A DNA stretch of 42,448 nt from RGIG8748 sp045544515. GTDB lineage: Bacteria; Bacillota; Clostridia; UMGS1810. The notes beneath the pieces were generated by a model. The model ran no database searches, had not been told where the DNA came from, and was given only the letters and a program-made list of their open reading frames with translations. This document shows positions 15,159-23,332 of this stretch, in pieces. Within the stretch, counting starts at the first letter, position 1, and every line of letters starts with the position of its first letter. A program made the translations under genes and the position numbers. The DNA lies in NCBI GenBank assembly GCA_045544515.1, contig JAZPZD010000020.1:1-42448 (forward strand), written 5' to 3'.

Positions 15159-16043
15159 ATGAAAAAATATGATGTTGAAGGACATGTTCCCAGTTACCTC
15201 CCCGAAGGTAAAAATTGGAAGCTCGTGTGGAGCGACGAATTTGACGGAACAGAGCTTGACGAAACAAAATGGAATTTCAGAAGATATTTCTGGGGCAAGA
15301 AATCTCCGACATTTACCGACGAGGGAGTAATCCTGGACGGCGAGAGTAATATGCATATTACTCTTGTAAAAAAAGGTGATGACTATTATTCTGCACATTT
15401 GCAGACAGGTTCTCTTACATACGATATCCCCAAGGATACAGACGACAAGCGTATGTGGCCTTTTGGTAGGTATCAGCCTGCAAAGTTCATGCACAAATTC
15501 GGATACTACGAAATCCGTTGCCGTCTTCCCAAAAACAGCGGATGGCATGCAGCATTCTGGCTTCAGGCACCCGGAATCGGCTCTCACCCCGATGCCAAGT
15601 ACTGCGGTGTAGAATGTGATATTATGGAAAACTACCGTCAGCATACAGAAGGCAATCTTTTGTGCGGATGCGGTTACAATGGATATGGTAAAGATACCGT
15701 ATGGCCCGGACACTTCAGAGTTCCCTATGTAGAAACAGCAGACGGCTGGCATACATATGCGGTAGACTGGTCCAAAGAAGGATATATATTCTATGCAGAC
15801 GGCAAAGAAGTAGGCAGACAAATGCCTCCTGTAACAAAGGTATCCGAGGTTGAACAGTTTATAGCAGTAACTACAGAATGTCACGGTTATCACAGACTCT
15901 TTGGTAACGAAGTAAACTCTGACAACATCGCAGGAGATGTTGTTAAGGATCAGGTAGGAAAGCCTTCAAGACTTTTGAAGCAGGCAAAGTTACCCGACGA
16001 ATTTGTGGTGGATTATGTTCGTGTTTTTGATGCTGTTGAATGA
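15159..16043 (+). CDS. Glycoside hydrolase family 16, no signal peptide
   Basis: The 294-aa protein is a GH16 beta-jelly-roll enzyme, a family that cleaves beta-1,3 or beta-1,4 linked glucans and galactans by a retaining mechanism. The opening WKLVWSDEFDGTELDETKWN and the catalytic motif ECDIME (nucleophile E152, D154, acid/base E157) are clear, as is GYYEIRCRLPKNSGWHAAFW. There is no signal peptide or membrane anchor, so the enzyme should be cytosolic and act on imported oligosaccharides or internal material. AAAAGGAG precedes the ATG. The 140-base divergent region with the AraC gene contains the inverted repeat TAGTA/TACTA (about 15068-15085). Substrate cannot be told from the sequence. Confidence 0.92.
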   Translation: MKKYDVEGHVPSYLPEGKNWKLVWSDEFDGTELDETKWNFRRYFWGKKSPTFTDEGVILDGESNMHITLVKKGDDYYSAHLQTGSLTYDIPKDTDDKRMWPFGRYQPAKFMHKFGYYEIRCRLPKNSGWHAAFWLQAPGIGSHPDAKYCGVECDIMENYRQHTEGNLLCGCGYNGYGKDTVWPGHFRVPYVETADGWHTYAVDWSKEGYIFYADGKEVGRQMPPVTKVSEVEQFIAVTTECHGYHRLFGNEVNSDNIAGDVVKDQVGKPSRLLKQAKLPDEFVVDYVRVFDAVE

Positions 16044-16106
16044 TAAAATTCCGTATATTTACAACTGCATATAACCTCACAGGTGATTATACAAAATAGC
16101 AAAATT

Positions 16107-16148
16107 AAAACCCGTTAAAAACTTGTTCGATAGTTTTTAACGGGTTTT
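16107..16148. terminator. Bidirectional terminator between GH16 and corC
   Basis: A 17-bp perfect stem (AAAACCCGTTAAAAACT / AGTTTTTAACGGGTTTT) separates the convergent GH16 and CorC genes. Confidence 0.92.
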
Positions 16149-16150
16149 GT

Positions 16151-17422
16151 TTATTCGTCTTTTGCAGCTTCGCTTTCTTCGGTTTCATTTACCGTAACCT
16201 TGATTTTGTTTACTCTGTGAGCATCTGTTTCCGTAATCATAATATCAAGATTTTCATAGCTGAATTTATCGCCTTTTTCGGCAATCTTTCCAAGCTGTTC
16301 CATAACCCAACCGCCTGTTGAAATGCTTTCGCTTTCGGCATTTATATCAAAGAATTCACAAAAGTCTTCAAAGTTTTCCGAGCAATCCACAATATATTTG
16401 TTTTCGCCTATGGGGCGGAATGTTTCCACAACCTCATCGTGCTCGTCCCAGATTTCTCCGACGATTTCTTCCAATATATCTTCCATAGTAACGATACCGA
16501 GCGTTCCGCCGTATTCATCAATTACCACTGCAATGTGCGATTTGTTGGTTTGCAAAATGTTAAGCAAGTCATTTAGCTTTTCGGATTTCTGTATGAAAAG
16601 CGGTTTTGTCATTATATCTCTTACGCTGTTGCGGGTAATTCCGTCAACGGTAAAAAAGTCTTTCAGGTGGATAATACCTACAATGTTGTCAATGGTATCT
16701 TCGTATACCACAAGACGCGAAAATTTGGTTTTTGTAAACAGTTTTGCAATTTCTGTCTTGTCCTCGTCTACCGAAACAGCCTCTATGTCAACTCTGTGTA
16801 TGAGTATGTCCTCGGCCTCCTGCTCGGTAAATTCTATTGCATTTCGTATAAGCTCGCCCTCGTCGGTATCCAGGGTACCTTCCTGCTCAACCTCTTCCAC
16901 AAGCAGAACCAATTCCTCCTGCGACATCTTGGAGCTGCCCTCAAGTTTGAAAATCTTTGCTATTAACTTCTTCCATTGGCTGAAGATAAAGTTAATAGGT
17001 GTGAGTATCCATATGAGAAGTCTGATAATAGGTGACGAAAATATTGCAAATTTCTCGGGGCAATCCTTGGCGATGCTCTTGGGAGTAACTTCGCCGAATA
17101 TAAGAACTGCAAGAGTAACAACAATAGTGGATATTGTAGCACCTATATCACCGTAGATACTCATAAAGAGCACCGTACCCACAGAGGCAAGCGCAATATT
17201 AACAATGTTGTTTCCAATAAGGATTGTGGATATCAGCTTGTCATAGCTTTCTGACAGTTTAAGAGCAAGTTCTGCTTTTCTGTCGCCTTTTTCCACGAGG
17301 TTTTTGAGCCTTGTTTTGTTAACTGACGAAAATGCCGTCTCCGTCGCCGAAAAATATGCGGACATAATTATGAGTACCGCCATTAAAATAATACTTGGTA
17401 AATTATCCGTAAATGTATCCAT
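16151..17422 (-). CDS. CorC/CNNM-family (DUF21, CBS) transporter
   Basis: The 423-aa protein has the CNNM/CorC layout. The N-terminal DUF21 membrane domain (about residues 8-190, motif SAYFSATETAFSSVNKTRL) is followed by two CBS domains (about 205-330, with IVGIIHLKDFF and IAVVIDEYGGTLGIVTMEDI) and a C-terminal CorC_HlyC domain. Family members such as MpfA act in magnesium export or homeostasis; some older annotations call them hemolysins. Its transcript begins about 184 bases upstream, at a strong promoter. The leader contains short ORFs and an intrinsic terminator, so expression is probably controlled by attenuation. AAGGAG lies before the ATG. Confidence 0.93.
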   Translation of the reverse strand: MDTFTDNLPSIILMAVLIIMSAYFSATETAFSSVNKTRLKNLVEKGDRKAELALKLSESYDKLISTILIGNNIVNIALASVGTVLFMSIYGDIGATISTIVVTLAVLIFGEVTPKSIAKDCPEKFAIFSSPIIRLLIWILTPINFIFSQWKKLIAKIFKLEGSSKMSQEELVLLVEEVEQEGTLDTDEGELIRNAIEFTEQEAEDILIHRVDIEAVSVDEDKTEIAKLFTKTKFSRLVVYEDTIDNIVGIIHLKDFFTVDGITRNSVRDIMTKPLFIQKSEKLNDLLNILQTNKSHIAVVIDEYGGTLGIVTMEDILEEIVGEIWDEHDEVVETFRPIGENKYIVDCSENFEDFCEFFDINAESESISTGGWVMEQLGKIAEKGDKFSYENLDIMITETDAHRVNKIKVTVNETEESEAAKDE

Positions 17423-17470
17423 TTGTAATAATAACTCCTTAATAAACTTAATGTATATTTATTTAAACAC

Positions 17471-17514
17471 AAAAAGGCAAGCCCGCGTAGTTTAACTAAA
17501 TACGCAGGTATGCC
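17471..17514 (-). terminator. Attenuator hairpin in the corC leader
   Basis: On the minus strand GGCATACCTGCGTA pairs with TACGCGGGCTTGCC across the loop TTTAGTTAAAC, followed by TTTTTGTG. It stands between the promoter and the corC start, so it must be bypassed for corC expression. Both short leader ORFs stop inside its loop (TAG at 17496-17498, TAA at 17492-17494). Confidence 0.8.
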
Positions 17515-17576
17515 CTGTAAAACAAATAAATATATGTTCGCTTATCAGTGTTACAATCGCTATCTTGCGAATCCAT
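17496..17576 (-). CDS. Putative 26-aa leader peptide of corC
   Basis: The short ORF begins MDSQDSDCNTDK and ends YRAYLRI, stopping in the loop of the attenuator. AAAGGA lies 11 bases upstream of its ATG, slightly long but usable. Its start is rich in aspartate. In enterobacterial mgtL-type leaders, acidic N termini destabilise ribosomes when magnesium is low; a similar job here is inference. A second ORF in another frame (17492-17596, 34 aa, starting MKGILRLW) also ends in the same loop but has no ribosome site. I favour the 26-aa frame. Confidence 0.55.
   Translation of the reverse strand: MDSQDSDCNTDKRTYIYLFYRAYLRI
17537..17572 (-). promoter_or_regulatory. Upstream stem in the corC leader
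   Basis: A stem of TTCGC/GCGAA pairs within the 26-aa ORF precedes the attenuator. It may compete with or signal to the terminator. I do not recognise a known riboswitch class: no M-box, yybP-ykoY or fluoride motif core is visible. Confidence 0.4.
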
Positions 17577-17612
17577 AACCTTAAAATTCCTTTCATATAT
17601 AATACTTTGGGT

Positions 17613-17641
17613 ATTATATCACAGTTTATACTTTAAGTCAA
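17613..17641 (-). promoter_or_regulatory. Promoter of the corC leader transcript
   Basis: On the minus strand TTGACT (17636-17641) and a perfect TATAAT (17613-17618) are spaced by 17 bases. Transcription would begin near 17606. The promoter lies just after the thioesterase stop. Confidence 0.85.
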
Positions 17642-17648
17642 GTACCCG

Positions 17649-18353
17649 TCAAAAACTCTCAAAAACTCCCGCAACGCAGATTTCGCCGCTATCTGACATA
17701 AGGTGCACATATATTCCGTTTTCCAATTCCTTTGTACATACGGTGAGCTTTTCCCCAAGAAGTACACTCTTTTTGTACAAAACAGACATTTTCTTAATTT
17801 CAAAGTCATAGGGCAGAGCATCCATAAGAAGCAGTGCGCTTTTTTGATTGTTTAAGTGTCCGTTGGTGTCTATTTCTTTGTTGTATACTTTGATTTCGTA
17901 TACACTTTTTGCATCACTATGGGTATCTGCCTTTTTGTAGTTGAAGAATTCGTCTTGAAAATCGTGCAGTTCATAGCTATTACACATTTCGGGCGGTATC
18001 TTGCATATTCTTTCTTTTTGGGCATCAAAGGTAAACCAGTTGGCTATGGTTCTGGCAATCACCTTGCCGTCTTGCTCTATTATACAGCCTCTCTCCGAGG
18101 TTACACCTTTCATAGTACGCACTGCTGTATGTACTTCGATGGGGGAGTATGGCTTGGCACTGCCAAAAAACTCGGCATTAAAGCCGGCAATAAGCCACGC
18201 CATATTCATTTCTTTGAGCTTATATATGTCGTAGCCGCACTCTCTGGAATGTCTTGTGGAAGCATCCTGCACAAGGTCTAATATGCAACCGACAGATATC
18301 GTTTCGGCGTCTTTGTAATCTCCGTATCTTGTTTCATATGTGTGTTTAAACAT
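17649..18353 (-). CDS. Acyl-ACP thioesterase (FatA/FatB family)
   Basis: The 234-aa protein is a double hot-dog acyl-ACP thioesterase that releases fatty acids from ACP. It opens with TYETRYGDYKDAETISVGCI, and its second domain carries the catalytic asparagine/histidine motif as DTNGHLNNQ near residue 175. The length matches bacterial members of PF01643. The start ATG 18353 follows GAGG about 9 bases upstream. It lies 13 bases after the LOG-family gene on the same strand, so the two probably share a transcript. Confidence 0.9.
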   Translation of the reverse strand: MFKHTYETRYGDYKDAETISVGCILDLVQDASTRHSRECGYDIYKLKEMNMAWLIAGFNAEFFGSAKPYSPIEVHTAVRTMKGVTSERGCIIEQDGKVIARTIANWFTFDAQKERICKIPPEMCNSYELHDFQDEFFNYKKADTHSDAKSVYEIKVYNKEIDTNGHLNNQKSALLLMDALPYDFEIKKMSVLYKKSVLLGEKLTVCTKELENGIYVHLMSDSGEICVAGVFESF

Positions 18354-18366
18354 AAAAATTAACCTC

Positions 18367-18945
18367 TTATCCTATGCTTTTAAGTTCTGCAATATCCATT
18401 GGTTTATCGTCGTAGTTTTCGATATATTCGAGCATCTTTGCTACATCGTCAAAGCTTTCAAAGAGCTCAAGGCTCTTGTGCTTCATAAAGTGATTGTCTG
18501 CCATTTTGCCAAGAAGGTCAATCAGCGTGTTGTAAAACCCGTCGGTATTAAAAAAGCATACAGGCTTATTGTGTCTTCCAAGCTGTTTTAATGTAAGGAT
18601 TTCAAAGAGCTCATCAAATGTTCCAAGTCCGCCGGGAGCAACTATAAAAGCATCGGATTTATCCTCCAATACCTTTTTCCTCTCTCTCATTGTTTCTGTT
18701 CTTATAAGCTCTGTGCAGTGGTCAAAGAGCATTCCGTCAACAGTAAAAAACGAAGGAGCAACGCCAATTATTACACCGCCGTTATCATATGCACCTCTTG
18801 CAGTAGCACCCATTACACCGTTGGCACCTGCACCGTAGACCAATTTATGATTTCGTTTTGCTATCTGCTCTCCCAGAGAGTACGCACTGTCGTGATAAAC
18901 CTTTGCAATATGTCCGCTTGAAGCACCATATACACATATATTCAT
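18367..18945 (-). CDS. LOG-family nucleotide phosphoribohydrolase
   Basis: The 192-aa protein belongs to the LOG (lysine decarboxylase-like, TIGR00730) family, which removes the base from nucleoside 5'-monophosphates. It shows NICVYGASSG at the N terminus, VYGAGANGVMGATARGAYD, and the active-site motif PGGLGTFDELFEILTLKQLG. The usual GGG of the middle motif is GAG here. ATG 18945 is preferred over the upstream in-frame codon because GGAGG lies 8-9 bases before it. The physiological substrate in bacteria is uncertain. Confidence 0.9.
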   Translation of the reverse strand: MNICVYGASSGHIAKVYHDSAYSLGEQIAKRNHKLVYGAGANGVMGATARGAYDNGGVIIGVAPSFFTVDGMLFDHCTELIRTETMRERKKVLEDKSDAFIVAPGGLGTFDELFEILTLKQLGRHNKPVCFFNTDGFYNTLIDLLGKMADNHFMKHKSLELFESFDDVAKMLEYIENYDDKPMDIAELKSIG

Positions 18946-19097
18946 AATAAAACCTCCATATATCTTATATATGCACAAATACAAGTGTATTTGATACAAA
19001 AAGTATAGCAGAAGCACAGTTTTTTTTCAAGGGTATTTATATTTGCGAAAATAAATTTTTTGAAAATTTTGTAAAAATACTGTTCAAAGTTTAAATT

Positions 19098-19124
19098 TTG
19101 TGGTATTATATAGTATGATATAAT
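19098..19124 (+). promoter_or_regulatory. Possible promoter of the U32-dut-maf-mre unit
   Basis: A perfect TATAAT (19119-19124) stands about 60 bases before the U32 start. The best -35 match, TTGTGG at 19098, gives a short 15-base spacer, so only the -10 box is convincing. Confidence 0.4.
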
Positions 19125-19184
19125 AGATTAAACTGTATTTTTGTGTCTTTTTTTAGGAAAATTGCGGTAACGGAGGGGTTGTAA

Positions 19185-21269
19185 ATGAAGCAAAATCAAA
19201 TAGAAATACTTGCTCCTGCCGGAAGCTACGAAACCTTTGTCTGTGCAGTAAACTGCGGTGCTGATGCTGTTTATATCGGCGGTCAGAGCTTCAATGCGAG
19301 AAAAAACGCGGTCAATTTTTCAAACGAAGAGATACTAAATGCAGTAGAGTATGCCCACCTTCATTCCAAAAAGGTCTATGTAACTCTCAATACTCTTGTT
19401 TCGGATTTGGAATTAAGAGAGGTATATGACTTTGTATCATTTTTGTATGATGCAGGTGTTGACGCACTTATCATTCAGGATTTGGCAGTAATTAATATCG
19501 TTAAGACATATTTCCCCGATTTCGAAGTTCACGCCAGCACACAGATGACTGTATGCAATATAGACGGAGCCAGGATTGCCAAAGAGCTTGGCTTTAAGAG
19601 GGTAGTTCTTGCAAGAGAGCTCACCTTTGAGGAGATAAAAGCCATTTCGGACAATGTTGATATAGAACTGGAGGTTTTTGTACACGGAGCACTTTGTATG
19701 AGCTACAGCGGACAATGCCTTATGAGTAGCTTTTTGGGTTCAAGAAGCGGCAACCGCGGTGCCTGTGCACAGCCCTGCAGACTTCCCTATACTCTCTGCG
19801 ATGCCAATGGCAAAGCTGTATCCGAAAAAGATAAATATCTCTTGAGCCTCAAGGATTTGTGTTTGGTTGACGAAATGGAAAAGCTTATTTCCTGCGGTGT
19901 AAAATCTCTCAAAATAGAGGGCAGAATGAAAAGCAGCGACTATGTAAGAATAGTTACCTCTGTGTATGACAAGTACCGCTTTGGAGGCAAGGTTGACTGC
20001 AAGGATATGGCGATGCTTGAAAATATATTCAGCAGAAATGGTTTTACCAAGGGCTATCCCGAGGGGAAAACCGGCAGACATATGCTTAATTATGACAAAA
20101 ACAACGATGATGTATACAAAAAGATTTCCGCTGATGTCAGGGATAGTGCACAGAGATTAAAGGAAACTACACTTCCAAAAATCCCGATTGATATGCATTT
20201 TGAGGCATCTTTGTCGAAAGCACCCGTTCTAAAAGTAAACGCAATGGGGCATAGTGTTTGTGTCACGGGAGATACCCTTTGCGAAAAAGCGATAAACATA
20301 CCGCTTGCTTACGACAGGGTACTTTCTCAATTATCCAAAACGGGAAACACGCAATTTGAATTGAGAGAATATGAGATTGATATAGAAGACAACATCAGTC
20401 TTCCTGTTAAAGAAATAAACGAGTTAAGACGAAAAGCACTTGAAAAACTTACCCATAGCATTGCACATATTCCAAGAAAAGGCAAGACGGCAGAGTTTAA
20501 AATGCCCGATGATTGCAAAAAGTCGGACAAGCACATACTTTGTGCAAGAGTAGTAGCCAAAGAGCAGGCGGAATCTGCAATAGATGCCGGATTTGACAAA
20601 ATACTGGTACCGTATAGCCTTTATACAAAGGAAAAGGATTATTTTGACTTAAGCGGCAAGGATATAGCAGTTGTACTTCCGAACATTTTGCATAGTATGG
20701 AAGATATTGATGTGAGTATTATAAAAGGCGAGATATATGCAACCAATATATCGCATCTTCCTTTGGCAGAGAGATTTTCGGTCAGGGCAGATTTTACGCT
20801 CAATATCTTTAACAGCCTTGCCTTTGATACGCTGAAAAGATATGGTGTAAAATCTGTGTGTATTTCTTCCGAGGCAAATATGAAAGAAATACTAAATCTC
20901 AAACCCTCTCTTCCTTTAGAGGTTATTGTATACGGCAAAGTGCCTCTTATGACGGTCAAAAACTGTGTGATAAAGTCTTCCTATGGAAAATGCAGCTGTG
21001 CGGATACGGTATATTATCTCAAAGACCGCAAGGGTGCGTTTTTCCCTGTTACAAGGGACAAAATCAACTGCACCAATACAATATACAACAGCACCCCTGT
21101 TTATATGGCAGACAAATGGAAAGAAATCGCATCAATCGGAGCATATGCACATCACTTTATCTTTACAGATGAAACACCTAAAGAGATAAAGGAAATATAC
21201 AATAGCTACAAAAACAAAAAAGAGCCTTCAACTGCCTTTACGAGAGGACATTATTACAGAGGAGTTTAA
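19185..21269 (+). CDS. U32-family RNA hydroxylase-like protein with DUF3656
   Basis: The 694-aa protein has the U32 domain (opening EILAPAGSYETFVCAVNCGADAVY, shown by EILAPAGSYE and GADAVYIGG). Its signature follows around residues 165-200 (EVFVHGALCMSYSGQC, then GNRGACAQPCR, with the conserved cysteines). A C-terminal DUF3656-like region completes it. Length and layout resemble E. coli RlhA, which hydroxylates C2501 of 23S rRNA with prephenate; the shorter TrhP relatives act on tRNA U34. The peptidase label for U32 is historical. Ribosome site CGGAGGGG precedes the ATG. It heads the run leading into dut, maf and the mre genes. Confidence 0.88.
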   Translation: MKQNQIEILAPAGSYETFVCAVNCGADAVYIGGQSFNARKNAVNFSNEEILNAVEYAHLHSKKVYVTLNTLVSDLELREVYDFVSFLYDAGVDALIIQDLAVINIVKTYFPDFEVHASTQMTVCNIDGARIAKELGFKRVVLARELTFEEIKAISDNVDIELEVFVHGALCMSYSGQCLMSSFLGSRSGNRGACAQPCRLPYTLCDANGKAVSEKDKYLLSLKDLCLVDEMEKLISCGVKSLKIEGRMKSSDYVRIVTSVYDKYRFGGKVDCKDMAMLENIFSRNGFTKGYPEGKTGRHMLNYDKNNDDVYKKISADVRDSAQRLKETTLPKIPIDMHFEASLSKAPVLKVNAMGHSVCVTGDTLCEKAINIPLAYDRVLSQLSKTGNTQFELREYEIDIEDNISLPVKEINELRRKALEKLTHSIAHIPRKGKTAEFKMPDDCKKSDKHILCARVVAKEQAESAIDAGFDKILVPYSLYTKEKDYFDLSGKDIAVVLPNILHSMEDIDVSIIKGEIYATNISHLPLAERFSVRADFTLNIFNSLAFDTLKRYGVKSVCISSEANMKEILNLKPSLPLEVIVYGKVPLMTVKNCVIKSSYGKCSCADTVYYLKDRKGAFFPVTRDKINCTNTIYNSTPVYMADKWKEIASIGAYAHHFIFTDETPKEIKEIYNSYKNKKEPSTAFTRGHYYRGV

Positions 21270-21273
21270 ATAA

Positions 21274-21726
21274 ATGAATGTAGAAGTAAAAATTAAATTT
21301 TTGGAAAACAATAAGGAAAAGACACTTCCCCTATATGCAACAGAGGGCTCTGCAGGAATGGACCTTACTGCGTGCATAGATGAAGATATAGTAATAGCAC
21401 CTCTTGAAAGAAAGCTGATCCCCACAGGGATTGCAATTTCGCTTCCCGGTGCCGACTATGGTGCATTTATCTTTGCAAGAAGCGGCCTTGCCACAAAAAA
21501 AGGCATAACACTTTCTAATTGTGTCGGCGTGGTTGACAGCGACTATACAGGAGAGATAAAGGTGGGTCTTATTAATTTGGGTAGCGAAGAATACACCATA
21601 AAAAACGGTGAGCGTATTGCTCAAATGGTTATCCTGCCTGTTGCGAGAGCAAAATTCTCTGTGACAGACAAGCTCGAAACTACCGAGAGAGGAAACGGGG
21701 GCTTTGGCTCTACAGGTACATTCTGA
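21274..21726 (+). CDS. dut: dUTP diphosphatase (trimeric dUTPase)
   Basis: dUTPase converts dUTP to dUMP and pyrophosphate, preventing uracil incorporation and supplying dTMP synthesis. All five motifs are present in the 150-aa protein: GSAGMDLTA (1), FARSGLATKKG (2), GVVDSDYTGEIKVGLIN (3), GERIAQMVI (4) and ERGNGGFGSTG (5). GAGGAG precedes the start. The next gene, maf, begins one base inside its stop (TGATG), linking two pool-cleaning enzymes. Confidence 0.96.
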   Translation: MNVEVKIKFLENNKEKTLPLYATEGSAGMDLTACIDEDIVIAPLERKLIPTGIAISLPGADYGAFIFARSGLATKKGITLSNCVGVVDSDYTGEIKVGLINLGSEEYTIKNGERIAQMVILPVARAKFSVTDKLETTERGNGGFGSTGTF

Positions 21727-22310
21727 TGAAAAAAATCATTTTGGCTTCAAAGTCACCAAGACGAAGCGAGCTTTTAAAAAATATCGGACTTGAGTTTTCT
21801 GTAATTGTTACAGACACAGACGAAAGCGTGGTACCAAAGGATCTGGAACCCGGGCTATATGTGAGGGAGCTATCTTTCTTAAAGGCAACAGCGGCGGCAA
21901 AAACAGTAAAGGACGATTGCTATATCATAGGTGCCGACACGGTTGTTGTGTTAGACGGCAAAATTCTTGGAAAGCCCAAAGACAGAGAAGAAGCCTTTTC
22001 TATGCTGTCCGAAATGTCCGGCAGGGTACACTCGGTTTACACTTCTGTTACAATAACCGATACACGCAGTATGTATTCTGTGTCCGAATACGAAAAGACC
22101 GATGTGTATTTTCGTACATTGTCTAACGAAGAAATAAATTATTATATAGACAACTATTCTGTCTTGGACAAAGCCGGTGCCTACGGCATACAGGAGTTTG
22201 CAAGCAGATTTGCAGAAAGAATAGACGGAGATTATTTTAATATAGTAGGACTTCCTGTTTGCAGACTTTGCAAAGTGTTCAAACGGGAGTTCGGGGAGGA
22301 TTTGATATAA
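21726..22310 (+). CDS. maf: Maf-family nucleotide pyrophosphatase
   Basis: Maf proteins hydrolyse dTTP/UTP or modified nucleotides. The 194-aa product opens with ILASKSPRRSELLKNIG (the SxSPRR motif), and has the conserved IIGADTVVVLDGKILGKPKD block and a C-terminal AGAYGIQEFASRF. The length is usual. In Bacillus, maf sits next to mreBCD; the same order is seen here. Start and stop overlap both neighbours (TGATG with dut, TAATG with mreB). Confidence 0.95.
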   Translation: MKKIILASKSPRRSELLKNIGLEFSVIVTDTDESVVPKDLEPGLYVRELSFLKATAAAKTVKDDCYIIGADTVVVLDGKILGKPKDREEAFSMLSEMSGRVHSVYTSVTITDTRSMYSVSEYEKTDVYFRTLSNEEINYYIDNYSVLDKAGAYGIQEFASRFAERIDGDYFNIVGLPVCRLCKVFKREFGEDLI

Positions 22311-23311
22311 TGGCAAAAAGAGATATTGGTATAGATTTGGGTACCGCAAACACATTGGTATATTTAAAATCCAAGGGCATTGTTATAAACGAGCCAAGTG
22401 TTGTTGCTATAAACAAGGATACCGGCGAGGTTGTCGCAGTAGGCAAGCCTGCCAAAGAGATGCTTGGCAAAACACCCGAAAACATAGTTGCAATAAGACC
22501 GCTAAAAGACGGCGTCATTGCAGATTTTGATGTTACACAGGTGATGCTAAAGTATTTTATAAGCAAAGCATCGGAAAAGGGAGGCTTTTCGCGTCCCAGA
22601 GTTGTAATCTGCGTTCCGTCGGGCGTTACAGATGTAGAAAAGATGGCGGTGGAGGAAGCAACAATTCAGGCAGGTGCCAGAGAGGCATATCTTATAGAAG
22701 AACCTATGGCTGCTGCCTTTGGTGCAAGCCTTCCTGTAGAGGAAGCAACCGGCAGTATGATATGCGATATCGGCGGCGGCACAAGTGAGGTTGCCGTAAT
22801 ATCCCTTGGCGGCATAGTAAACAGCAAATCACTGCGTGTTGCAGGCGACAAAATGAACGAAGCCATTATTAATTATGTAAGAAGAGTATACAATGTGCTG
22901 ATCGGCGAGGCAACAGCAGAGAGAGTAAAGGTAGAAATCGGTTCTGCATGCCCATTGCCAACAGAGGAAACCACCGAAATAAGCGGAAGAGATTTGTCCA
23001 CAGGACTTCCAAAGTTTATCACAATAACCTCTGTAGATGTAAGAGATGCAATAGCCGAATGTGTTATGTCAATAGTTAATGCAATCAAGCTTACTTTGGA
23101 GGACACCCCGCCCGAGCTTTCGGCAGATATTATGGACAGGGGCATAGTTCTTACAGGAGGCGGAGCACTAATCCGCGGTATAGACGATGTAATAAGAAGA
23201 GAAACAGGAATGCCTGTTACTGTTGCGGACAACCCTCTCTGGTGCGTTGCATCCGGTGCGGGACTTGTAATTAATGAAATAGACACCTTGAGAAACGCAC
23301 TTTCCAGATAA
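22310..23311 (+). CDS. mreB: Rod-shape determining actin homologue MreB
   Basis: MreB polymerises under the membrane and guides lateral-wall synthesis. The 333-aa protein carries the actin-fold nucleotide motifs GIDLGTANTLVY (phosphate 1, near residue 7), DIGGGTSEVAVISLGGIV (phosphate 2, near 155) and GIVLTGGGALIRGID (adenosine, near 285). ATG 22310 has GGGGAGG upstream and shares an A with the maf stop; the longer frame starting at 22259 lies inside maf. First of mreB-mreC-mreD-mrdA. Confidence 0.97.
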   Translation: MAKRDIGIDLGTANTLVYLKSKGIVINEPSVVAINKDTGEVVAVGKPAKEMLGKTPENIVAIRPLKDGVIADFDVTQVMLKYFISKASEKGGFSRPRVVICVPSGVTDVEKMAVEEATIQAGAREAYLIEEPMAAAFGASLPVEEATGSMICDIGGGTSEVAVISLGGIVNSKSLRVAGDKMNEAIINYVRRVYNVLIGEATAERVKVEIGSACPLPTEETTEISGRDLSTGLPKFITITSVDVRDAIAECVMSIVNAIKLTLEDTPPELSADIMDRGIVLTGGGALIRGIDDVIRRETGMPVTVADNPLWCVASGAGLVINEIDTLRNALSR

Positions 23312-23332
23312 TTTGAAAGGATTTTAGAATAG

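Noticed and set aside
15114..15893. 259-aa ORF on the minus strand opposite the GH16 gene
   Set aside because: It is the antisense of a clear GH16 coding region, with no ribosome site and no family features.
16323..17156. 277-aa serine-rich plus-strand ORF opposite corC
   Set aside because: Its low-complexity serine content is the expected antisense of acidic codons in the real gene.
17423..17606. M-box, yybP-ykoY or fluoride riboswitch before corC
   Set aside because: None of the conserved cores I know for these classes can be found; the leader ORFs ending in the terminator loop are a better explanation.
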